A stretch of 64,000 nucleotides of DNA, taken from contig NW_027478420.1 of NCBI RefSeq assembly GCF_051014685.1, forward strand, positions 620,001-684,000, in the 5' to 3' direction. Source of the stretch: Ptiloglossa arizonensis (Eukaryota; Arthropoda; Insecta; Hymenoptera; Colletidae). Every line of letters starts with the position of its first letter. The first letter of the stretch is position 1. A model generated the notes under the pieces. It was given only the letters and a program-made list of their open reading frames with translations, searched no databases and had not been told where the DNA came from. Position numbers and translations under genes: made by a program. Below, piece by piece: positions 30,201-43,329 of the stretch.

Positions 30201-32326
30201 ACGTATAACGTATAACGTATAACGTATTACGTATAACGTATAACGTATAACGTATAACGTATAACGCATAACGTACAACGTATAACGTATAACGTATAAC
30301 GTATAACGTATAACGTATAACGTATAACGTATAACGTATAACGTATAACGTATAACGTATAACGTATAACGTATAACGTATAACGTATAACGTATAACGT
30401 ATAACGTATAACGTATAACGTATAACGTATAACTTATAACGTATAACGTATAACGTATAACGTATAACGTATAACGTATAACGTATAACGCATAACGTAT
30501 AACGTATAACGTGTAACGAAGAACGTATAACGAATAACGTAAAACGTATGACGTATTACATATTACGTATAACGTGTAGCGTATAACGTATGACGTATAA
30601 CGTATAACGTATAACGTATAACGTATAACGTGTAACGTATAATGTATTATGTATAACCTATAACGTCTAATGTATAACGTATAACGTATATCGTATAACG
30701 TATAATGTATAACGTATAACGCATAACGTATTACATATAACGTATATCGTATAACGTATAACGTATAACGTATAACGTATCACGTATAACGTATATCCTA
30801 TAACGCATAACGTATATTCTATAACGCATAACGTATAGCGTATAACGTATAACGTATACCGTATAACGTATAACGTATAACGTATAACGTATAACGTATA
30901 ACGTATAACGTATAACGTATAACGTATAACGTATAACGTATAACGTATAACGTACAACGTATAACGTATAACGTATAACCTATAACGTCTAACGTATAGC
31001 GTATAACGTATATCGTATAACGTATAACGTGTTACGTATAATGTATTATGTATAACCTATAACGTCTAATGTATAACGTATAACGTATAACGAATAACGT
31101 ATAACGTATAACGTATAAAGTATAACGTATAACGTATAACGTATAACGTATAACGTATAACGTATAACGTATAACGTATAACGTATAACGTATAACGTAT
31201 AACGCATAACGTATAACGCATAACGTATAACGTATAACGTATAACGTATAACGTATAACGTATAACGTATAACGTATAACGTATAACGTATAACGTATAA
31301 CGTATAACGTATAACGTATAACGTATTACGTATAACGTATAACGTATAACGTATAACGTATAACGTATAACGTATAACGTATAACGTCTAACGTATAACG
31401 TATAACGTATAACGTATAACGTATATCCTATAACGCATAACGTATAACGTATAACGTATATCGTATAACGTATAACGTGTAACGTATAACGTATAACGTA
31501 TAACGTATAACGTATAACGTATAACGTATAACGTATAACGTATAACGTATAACGTATAACGTATAACGAATAACGTATAACGTATAACGTATAAAGTATA
31601 ACGTATAACGTATAACGTATAACGTATAACGTATAACGTATAACGCATAACGTATAACGCATAACGTATAACGTATAACGTATAACGTATAACGTATGAC
31701 GTATAACGTATAACGTATAACGTATAACGTATAACGTATAACGTATAACGTATAACGTATAACGTATAACGTATAACGTATAACGTATAACGTATAACGT
31801 ATAACGTATAACGTACAACGTATAACGTTTAACGTATATCGTATAACGTATAACGTATAACGTATAACGTTTAACGTATAACGTATAACGTATAACGTAT
31901 AACGTATAACGTATAACGTATAACGTATAACGTATAACGTATAACGTATAACGTATAACGTATAACGAATAACGTATAACGTATAACGTATAACGTATAA
32001 CGTATAACGTATAACGTATAACGTATAACGTATAACGTATAACGTATAACGCATAACGTATAACGCATATCGTATAACGTATAACGTGTAACGTATAACG
32101 TATAGCGTATAACGTATAACGTATTACATATTACATATAACGTATAACGTACAACGTATAACGTATAACATATAACGACTAACGTTTAACGTATAACGTA
32201 CAACGTATAACGTATAACGTATAACGTATAACGTATAACGTATAACGTATAACGTATAACGTATAACGTATAACGTATAACGTATAACGTATAACGTATA
32301 ACGTATAACGTATAACGTATAACGTA

Positions 32327-32332
32327 TAACGA
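32327..32332 (+). other. Register break: 6-bp unit TAACGA
   Basis: A single base is missing between canonical units. Unit phase changes from 1 (modulo 7) before to 0 after, confirmed at 32,124 and 32,746. Confidence 0.92.
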
Positions 32333-35300
32333 TAACGTATAACGTATAACGTATAACGTATAACGTATAACGTATAACGTATAACGTATAACGTATAACG
32401 TATAACGTATAACGTATAACGTATAACGTACAACGTATAACGTTTAACGTATATCGTATAACGTATAACGTATAACGTATAACGTTTAACGTATAACGTA
32501 TAACGTATAACGTATAACGTATAACGTATAACGTATAACGTATAACGTATAACGTATAACGTATAACGTATAACGTATAACGAATAACGTATAACGTATA
32601 ACGTATAACGTATAACGTATAACGTATAACGTATAACGTATAACGTATAACGTATAACGTATAACGTATAACGCATAACGTATAACGCATATCGTATAAC
32701 GTATAACGTGTAACGTATAACGTATAGCGTATAACGTATAACGTATTACATATTACATATAACGTATAACGTACAACGTATAACGTATAACATATAACGT
32801 CTAACGTTTAACGTATAACGTACAACGTATAACGTATAACGTATAACGTATAACGTATAACGTATAACGTATAACGTATCACGTATAACGTATAACGTAT
32901 AACGTATAACGTATAACGTATAACGTATAACGTATAACGTATAACGTGTAACGTATAACGTATAACGTATAACGTATAACGTATAACGTATAACGAATAA
33001 CGTATAACGTATAACGTATAAAGTATAACGTATAACGTATAACGTATAACGTATAACGTATAGCGTACAACGCATAACGTATACCGTATAACGTATAACG
33101 TATCACGTATAAGGTATGACCTATAACGCATAACGTATACCGTATAACGCATAACGTATAACGTATAACGTATAACGTATAACGTATAACGTATAACGTA
33201 TAACGTATAACGTATAACGTATAACGTATAACGTATAACGTATAACGTATAACGTATAACGTATAACGTATAACGTATAACGTATAACGAATAACGTATA
33301 ACGTATAACGTATAACGTATAACGTATAACGTATAACGTATAACGTATAACGTATAACGTATAACGTATAACGTATAACGTATAACGCATAACGTATAAC
33401 GCATATCGTATAACGTATAACGTGTAACGTATAACGTATAGCGTATAACGTATAACGTATAACGTATAACGTATAACGTATAACGTATAACGTATAACGT
33501 ATAACGTATAACGTATAACGTATAACGTATAACGTATAACGTATAACGTATAACGTATAACGTATAACGTATAACGTACAACGTATAACGTACAACGTAT
33601 AACGTATAACGTATAACGTATAACGTACAACGTATAACGTATAGCGTATAACGTATAACGTATAACGTACAACGTATAACGTACGACGTATAACGTATAA
33701 CGTATAACGTATAACGTATAACGCATAACGTATAACGTATAACGTATAACGTATAACGTATAACGTATAACGTATAACGTATAACGTATAACGTATAACG
33801 TATAACGTATAACGTATAACGCATAACGTATAACGCATATCGCATAACGTATAACGTGTAACGTATAACCAATAGCGTATAACGTATAAAGTATTACATA
33901 TTACATATAACGTATAACTTACAACGTATAACGTATAACATATAACGTCTAACGTTTAACGTATAACGTACAACGTATAACGTATAACGTATAACGTATA
34001 ACCTATAACGTATCACGTATAACGTATAACGTATAACGTATGACGTATCACGTATAAGGTATGACCTATAACGTATAACGTATAACTTATAACGTATAAC
34101 GTATAACGTATAACGTGTAACGTATAACGTATAACGTATAACGTATTACGTATTACGTATAACCTATAACGTCTAACGTATAACGTATAACGTATAACGT
34201 ATAACGTATAACGTATAACGTATAACGTATAACGTATAACGTATAACGTATAACGTATAACGAATAACGTATAACGTATAACGTATAACATATAACGTAT
34301 AACGTATAACGTATAACGTATAACGTATAACGTATAACGTATAACGTATAACGCATAACGTATAACGCATATCCTATAACGTATAACGTATAGCGTATAA
34401 CGTATAACGTATTACATATTACTTATAACGTATAACGTACAACGTATAACGTATAACGTATAACGTATAACGTATATCGTATAACGTATAACGTATAACG
34501 TATTACGTATTACGTATAACCTATAACGTCTAACGTATAACGTATAACGTATAACGTATAACGTATAACGTATAACGTATAACGTATAACGTATAACGTA
34601 TAACGAATAACGTATAACGTATAACGTATAACGTATAACGTCTAACGTTTAACGTATAACGTACAACGTATAACGTATAACGTATAACGTATAACGTATA
34701 ACGTATCACGTATAACGTATAACGTATAACGTATAACGTATAACGTATAACGTATAACGTATAACGTGTAACGTATAACGTATGACGTATGACGTATAAC
34801 GTATTACGTATTACGTATAACCTATAACGTATAACGTATAACGTATAACGTATAACGTGTAACGTATAACGTATAACGAATAACGTATAACGTATAACGT
34901 ATAAAGTATAACGTATAACGTATAACGTATAACGTATAACGTATAACGTATAACGTTAAACGTGTAACGTATAGCGTATAACGTATAACGTATAACGTAT
35001 AACGTATAACGTATAACGTATAACGTATAACGTATAACGTATAACGCATAACGTATAACGTATAACGTATAACGTATAACGTATAACGTATAACGTATAA
35101 CGTATAACGTATAACGTATAACGTATAACGTACAACGTATAACGTTTAACGTATATCGTATAACGTATAACGTATAACGTATAACGTTTAACGTATAACG
35201 TATAACGTATAACGTATAACGTATAACGAATAACGTATAACGTGTAACGTATAACGTATAACGTATAACGTACAACGTATCACGTATAACGTATATCCTA

Positions 35301-36989
35301 TAACGCATTACGTATATCCTATAACGCATAACGTATAGCGTACAACGCATAACGTATACCGTATAACGTATAACGTATCACGTATAAGGTATGACCTATA
35401 ACGCATAACGTATAGCGTATAACGCATAACGTATAACGTATAACGTATAACGTATAACGTATAACGTATAACGTATAACGTATAACGTATAACGTATAAA
35501 GTATAACGTATAACGTATAACGTATAACGTATAACGTATAACGTATAACGTATAACGAATAACGTATAACGTATAACGTATAACGTATAACGTATAACGT
35601 ATAACGTATAACGTATAACGTATAACGTATAACGTATAACGTATAACGTATAACCTATAACGTATAACGCATAACGTATAACGCATATCGTATAACGTAT
35701 AACGTGTAACGTATAACGTATAGCGTATAACGTATAACGTATAACGTATAACGTATAACGTATAACGTATAACGTATAACGTATAACGTATAACGTATAA
35801 CGTATAACGTATAACGTATAACGTATAACGTATAACGTATAACGTATAACGTATAACGTACAACGTATAACGTATAACTTATAACGTATAACGTATAACG
35901 TATAACGTACAACGTATAACGTATAGCGTATAACGTATAACGTATAACGTACAACGTATAACGAGTAACGTATAACGTATAACGTATAACGTATAACGTA
36001 TAACGTATAACGCATAACGTATAACGTATAACGTATAACGTATAACGTATAACGTATAACGTATAACGTATAACGTATAACGTATAACGTATAACGTATA
36101 ACGTATAACGTATAACGTATAACGTATAACGTACAACGTATAACGTTTAACGTATATCGTATAACGTATAACGTATAACGTATAACGTTTAACGTATAAC
36201 GTATAACGTATAACGTATAACGAATAACGTATAACGTATAACGTGTAACGTATAACGTATAACGTATAACGTACAACGTATCACGTATAACGTATATCCT
36301 ATAACGCATTACGTATATCCTATAACGCATAACGTATAGCGTACAACGCACAACGTATAACGTATAACATATAACGTCTAACGTTTAACATATAACGTAC
36401 AACGTATAACGTATAACGTATAACGTATAACCTATAACGTATCACGTATAACGTATAACGTATAACGTATGACGTATCACGTATAAGGTATGACCTATAA
36501 CGTATAACGTATAACTTATAACGTATAACGTATAACGTATAACGTGTAACGTATAACGTATAACCTATAACGTATTACGTATTACGTATTACGTATAACC
36601 TATAACGTCTAACGTATAACGTATAACGTATAACGTATAACGTATAACGTATAACGTATAACGTATTACATTTAACCTGTAACGTCCAACGTATAACGTA
36701 TAACGTATAACGTATTACATATTACATATTACGTATAACGTACAACGTATAACGTATAACATATAACGTCTAACGTTTAACCCATAACGTACAACGTATA
36801 ACGTATAACGTATAACGTATAACGTATAACGTATAACGTATAACGTATAACGTATAACGTATAACGTATAACGTATAACGTATAACGTATAACGTATAAC
36901 GTATAACGTATAACGTATAACGTATAACGTATAACGTATAACGTATAACGTATAACGTATAACGTATAACGTATAACGTATAACGTATA

Positions 36990-37430
36990 ACGTATAACGC
37001 ATAACGTACAACGTATCACGTATAACGTATATCCTATAACGCATAACGTATATTCTATAACGCATAACGTATAGCGTATAACGTATAACGTATACCGTAT
37101 AACGTATAACGTATAACGTATAACGTATAACGTATAACGTATAACGTATAACGTATAACGTATAACGTATAACGTATAACGTATAACGTATAACGTATAA
37201 CGTATAACGTATAACGTATAACGTATAACGTATAACGTATAACGTATAACGTATAACGTATAACGTATAACGTATAACGTATAACGTATAACGTATAACG
37301 TATAACGTATAACGTATAACGTATAACGTATAACGTATAACGTATAACGTATAACGCATCACGTACAACGTATCACGTATAACGTATATCCTATAACGCA
37401 TAACGTATATTCTATAACGCATAACGTATA
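36990..37430 (+). repeat. 357-bp direct repeat of the TATTCTA cassette
   Basis: TATTCTA occurs at 37051 and 37408 (357 bp, 51 heptamers), each after TCACGTA, TATCCTA and TAACGCA. In the right large copy the equivalents are at 55739 and 56082 (343 bp), two heptamers shorter. Other TATTCTA units are at 30815, 38745 and 57461; none is seen outside 30.8-57.5 kb. Confidence 0.8.
37100..37351 (+). repeat. Long pure run: 36 canonical heptamers
   Basis: 252 bp of TAACGTA without any variant, bounded by TACCGTA (37093) and TAACGCA (37352). A second 36-unit pure run is at 40,346-40,597; its right-copy equivalent at 59,069-59,306 has 34. Pure runs in the first 20 kb are visibly shorter. Confidence 0.85.
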
Positions 37431-39101
37431 GCGTATAACGTATAACGTATACCGTATAACGTATAACGTATAACGTATAACGTATAACGTATAACGTATA
37501 ACGTATAACGTATAACGTATGACGCATCACGTACGAAGTATGACCTATAACGTATACCGTATAACGTATAACGTATAACGTATAACGAATAACGTATAAC
37601 GTATAACGTATAACGTATATCGTATAACGTATAACGTATAACGCATAACGTATAACGCATATCGTATAACGTATAACGTGTAACGTATAACGTATAGCGT
37701 ATAACGTATAACGTATAAAGTATAACGTATAACGTATAACGTATAACGTATAACGTATAACGTATAACGTATAACGTATAACGTATAACGTACAACGTAT
37801 AACGTATAACTTATAACGTATAACGTATAACGTATAACGTACAACGTATAACGTATAGCGTATAACGTATAACGTATAACGTACAACGTATAACGTATAA
37901 CGTATAACGTATAACGTATAACGTATAACGTATAACGCATAACGTATAACGTATAACGTATAACGTATAACGTATAACGTATAACGTATAACGTATAACG
38001 TATAACGTATAACGCATAACGTATAACGCATATCGTATAACGTATAACGTGTAACGTATTACCAATAGCGTATAACGTATAACGTATTACATATTACATA
38101 TAACGTATAACGTACAACGTATAACGTATAACATATAACGTCTAACGTTTAACATATAACGTACAACGTATAACGTATAACGTATAACGTATAACCTATA
38201 ACGTATCACGTATAACGTATAACGTATAACGTATGACGTATCACGTATAAGGTATGACCTATAACGTATAACGTATAACTTATAACGAATAACGTATAAC
38301 GTATAACGTGTAACGTATAACGTATAACCTATAACGTATTACGTATTACGTATAACCTATAACGTCTAACGTATAACGTATAACGTATAACGTATAACGT
38401 ATAACGTATAACGTATAACGTATTACGTTTAACCTGTAACGTCCAACGTATAACGTATAACGTATAACGTATTACATATTACATATTACGTATAACGTAC
38501 AACGTATAACGTATAACATATAACGTCTAACGTTTAACCCATAACGTACAACGTATAACGTATAACGTATAACGTATAACGTATAACGTATAACGTATAA
38601 CGTATAACGTATAACGTATAACGTATAACGTATAACGTATAACGTATAACGTATAACGTATAACGTATAACGTATAACGTATAACGTATAACGTATAACG
38701 TACAACGTATCACGTATAACGTATATCCTATAACGCATAACGTATATTCTATAACGCATAACGTATAGCTTATAACGCATAACGTATACCGTATAACGTA
38801 TAACGTATAACGTATAGCGTATAACGTATAACGTATTACATATTACATATAACGTATAACGTACAACGTATAACGTATAACATATAACGCAGAACGTATA
38901 CCGTATAACGTATAACGTATAACGTATAACGTATAACGTATAACGTATAACGTATAACGTATAACGAATAACGTAAAACGTATGACGTATTACATATTAC
39001 GTATAACGTGTAGCGTATAACGTATGACGTATAACGTATAACGTATAACGTATAACGTATAACGTATAACGTATAACGTACAACGTATCACGTATAACGT
39101 A

Positions 39102-39106
39102 TAGTA
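39102..39106 (+). other. Register break: 5-bp unit TAGTA
   Basis: TAGCGTA minus CG, placed just before TATCCTA. Phase changes from 0 to 5. The same 5-bp unit recurs at 41588, 57818, 62086 and 62994. Confidence 0.92.
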
Positions 39107-39253
39107 TATCCTATAACGCATAACGTATATCCTATAACGCATAACGTATAGCGTATAACGCATAACGTATACCGTATAACGTATAACGTATAACGTATAA
39201 CGTATAACGTATAACGTATAACGTATAACGTATGATGTATGACGTATCACGTA

Positions 39254-39260
39254 CGAGGTA
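39254..39260 (+). repeat. Right-domain cassette: CGAGGTA after TCACGTA (18 sites)
   Basis: TGACGTA, TCACGTA, CGAGGTA, TGACCTA in order. CGAGGTA sites: 39254, 39646, 40157, 40717, 41740, 43553, 45233, 57963, 58362, 58880, 59426, 60224, 61239, 61715, 62231, 62623, 63139, 63531. A related CGAAGTA is at 37534 and 56215. In the left part of the window the same slot is filled by TAAGGTA (often followed by TGATCTA or TGACCTA). The two forms share four flanking units, so one derives from the other. Confidence 0.88.
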
Positions 39261-41304
39261 TGACCTATAACGCATAACGTATAGCGTATAACGCATAACG
39301 TATAACGTATAACGTATAACGTATAACGTATAACGTATAACGTATAACGTATAACGTATAACGTATAACGTATAACGAATAACGTATAACGTATAACGTA
39401 CAACGAATAAAGTATAACGTATAACGTATAACGTATAACGTATAACGTATAACGTATAACGTATAACGTATAACGTATAACGTATAACGTATAACGTATA
39501 ACGTATAACGTATAACGTATAACGTATAACGTATAACGTATAACGTATAACGTATAACGTATAACGTATAACGTATAACGTATAACGTATAACGTATAAC
39601 GTATAACGTATAACGTATAACGTATAATGTATGACGTATCACGTACGAGGTATGACCTATAACGTATACCGTATAACGTATAACGTATAACGTATAACGA
39701 ATAACGTATAACGTATAACGTATAACGTATAACGTATAACGTATAACGTATAACGTATAACGCATAACGTATAATGTATAACATATAAGGTGTAACGTAT
39801 AACGTATAACGTATAACGTATAACGTATAACGTATAACGTATAACGTATAACGTATAACGTATAACGTATCATGTATAACGTATAACGTATAACGTATAA
39901 CGTATAACGTATAACGTATAACGAATAACGTATAACGTATAACGTATAACGTATAACGTATAACGTATAACGTATAACGTATAACGTATAACGTATAACG
40001 TATAACGTATAACGTATAACGTATAACGTATAACGTATAACGTATAACGTATAACGTATAACGTATAACGTATAACGTATAACGTATAACGTATAACGTA
40101 TAACGTATAACGTATAACGTATAACGTATAACGTATAATGTATGACGTATCACGTACGAGGTATGACCTATAACGTATACCGTATAACGTATAACGTATA
40201 ACGTGTAACGAATAACGTATAACGTATAACGTATAACGTATAACGTATAACGTATAACGTATAACGTATAACGCATAACGTATAACGTATAACGTATAAC
40301 GTATAACGTATAACGTATAACGTATAACGTATAACGTATTACGTATAACGTATAACGTATAACGTATAACGTATAACGTATAACGTATAACGTATAACGT
40401 ATAACGTATAACGTATAACGTATAACGTATAACGTATAACGTATAACGTATAACGTATAACGTATAACGTATAACGTATAACGTATAACGTATAACGTAT
40501 AACGTATAACGTATAACGTATAACGTATAACGTATAACGTATAACGTATAACGTATAACGTATAACGTATAACGTATAACGTATAACGTATAACGTATAT
40601 CCTATAACGCATAACGTATAGCGTATAACGCATAACGTATACCGTATAACGTATAACGTATAACGTATAACGTATAACGTATAACGTATAACGTATAATG
40701 TATGACGTATCACGTACGAGGTATGACCTATAACGTATACCGTATAACGTATAACGTATAACGTATAACGAATAACGTATAACGTATAACGTATAACGTA
40801 TAACGTATAACGTATAACGTATAACGTATAACGTATAACGTATAACGTATAACGTATAACGTATAACGAATAACGTATAACGTATAACGTACAACGAATA
40901 AAGTATAACGTATAACGTATAACGTATAACATATAACGTCTAACGTTTAACGCATAACGTACAACGTATAACGTATAACGTATAACGTATAACGTATAAC
41001 GTATAACGTCTAACGTTTAACGCATAACGTACAACGTATAACGTATAACGTATAACGTATAACGTATAACGTATAACGTATAACGTATAACGTATAACGT
41101 ATAACGTATAACGTATAACGTATAACGTATAACGTATAACGAATAACGTATAACGTATAACGTACAACGAATAAAGTATAACGTATAACGTATAACGTAT
41201 AACGTATAACGTATAACGTATAACGTATAACGTATAACGTATAACGTATAACGTATAACGTATAACGTATAACGTATAACGTATAACGAATAACGTATAA
41301 CGAA

Positions 41305-41314
41305 TAACGTCGAA
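41305..41314 (+). other. Register break: 10-bp unit with CGA insertion
   Basis: TAACGTCGAA in place of a heptamer, a gain of 3 bp. It sits in a short disordered patch (41,284-41,370) with TAACGAA, TAACGTC, two AAACGTA units and TACCGTA. Phase changes from 5 to 1. No second copy was seen in the window. Confidence 0.9.
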
Positions 41315-41587
41315 TAACGTATAACGTCAAACGTATAACGTATACCGTAAAACGTATAACATATAACGTCTAACGTTTAACGCATAACGTACAACGTATA
41401 ACGTATAACGTATAACGTATAACGTATAACGTCTAACGTTTAACGCATAACGTACAACGTATAACGTATAACGTATAACGTATAACGTATAACGTATAAC
41501 GTATTACGTATAACGTATAACGTATAACGTATAACGTATAACGCATAACGTACAACGTATAACGTACAACGTATCACGTATAACGTA

Positions 41588-41592
41588 TAGTA
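41588..41592 (+). other. Register break: 5-bp unit TAGTA
   Basis: Same form and context as at 39,102 (followed by TATCCTA). Phase changes from 1 to 6. Confidence 0.92.
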
Positions 41593-43329
41593 TATCCTAT
41601 AACGCATAACGTATATCCTATAACGCATAACGTATAGCGTATAACGCATAACGTATACCGTATAACGTATAACGTATAACGTATAACGTATAACGTATAA
41701 CGTATAACGTATAACGTATAATGTATGACGTATCACGTACGAGGTATGACCTATAACGTATACCGTATAACGTATAACGTATAACGTATAACGTATAACG
41801 AATAACGTATAACGTATAACGTATAACGTATAACGTATAACGTATAACGTATAACGTATAACGCATAACGTATAACGTATAACGTATAACGTATAACGTA
41901 TAACGTATAACGTATAACGTATAACGTATAACGTATAACGTATAACGTATAAAGTATAACGTATAACGTATTACGTATAACGTATAACGTATAACGTATA
42001 ACGTATAACGCATAACGTACAACGTATAACGTATAACGTATAACGTATAACGTATAATGTATAACGTATAACGTATAACGTATAACGTATAACGTATAAC
42101 GTATAACGTATAACGTATAACGTATAACGTATAACGTATAACGTATAACGTATAACGTATAACGTATAACGTATAACGTATAACGTATAACGTATAACGT
42201 ATAACGTATAACGTATAACGCATAACGTATAACGTATAACGTGTAACGAAGAACGTATAACGAATAACGTAAAACGTATGACGTATTACATATTACGTAT
42301 AACGTGTAGCCTATAACGTATGACGTATAACGTATAACGTATAACGTATAACCTATAACGTGTAACGTATAATGTATTATGTATAACCTATAACGTCTAA
42401 TGTATAACGTATAACGTATATCGTATAACGTATAATGTATAACGTATAACGCATAACGTATTACATATAACGTATATCGTATAACGTATAACGTATAACG
42501 TATAACGTATAACGTATAACGTATAACGTATAACGTATAACGTATAACGTATAATGTATAACGTATAACGTATAACGTATAACGTATAACGTATAACGTA
42601 TAACGTATAACGTATAACGTATAACGTATGACGTATCACGTATAAGATATGACCTATAACGTATACCGTATAACGTATAACGTATAACGTATAACGTATA
42701 ACGTATAGCGTAATACGTATAACCTATAACGTCTAACGTATAGCGTATAACGTATATCGTATAACGTATAACGTGTTACGTATAATGTATTATGTATAAC
42801 CTATAACGTCTAATGTATAACGTATAACGTATATCGTATAACGTATAATGTATAACGTATAACGCATAACGTATTACATATAACGTATATCGTATAACGT
42901 ATAACGTATAACGTATAACGTATAACGTATAACGTATAACGTATAACGTATAACGTATAACGTATAATGTATAACGTATAACGTATAACGTATAACGTAT
43001 AACGTATAACGTATAACGTATAACGTATAACGTGTAACGTATAACGTATAACGTATAACGTATAACGTATAACGTATAACGTATATCCTATAAAGCATAA
43101 CGTATAACGTATAACGTATATCGTATAACGTATAACGTATAACGTATAACGTATAACGTATAACGCATAACGTATAACGCATATCGTATAACGTATAACG
43201 TATAACGTATAACGTATAACGTATAACGTATAACGTATAACGTATAACGTATAACGTATAACGTATAACGTATAACGTATAACGTATAACGTATAACGCA
43301 TAACGTATAATGTATAACGTATAACGTAT

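Larger units (their letters stand above)
31350..41180 (+). repeat. Large segmental duplication, left copy (about 9.8 kb)
   Basis: Matches about 49.62-59.89 kb. Anchors: TAACGTC 31382 to 49650, TTACATATTACATA 32124 to 50392, 32746 to 51014 and 33894 to 52162 (offset 18,268); 34412 to 53114; 36715 to 55403; 38472 to 57188 and 38836 to 57552 (18,716); TAGTA 39102 to 57818 (18,716); TATCCTA 40598 to 59307 and CAACGAA 41165 to 59874 (18,709). The copies share two rare non-heptamer units (6 bp at 32,327 and 5 bp at 39,102), which argues for common descent. The left edge lies between 31,333 and 31,382: a TTACGTA at 31,326 has no partner. No genes are present. Confidence 0.9.
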
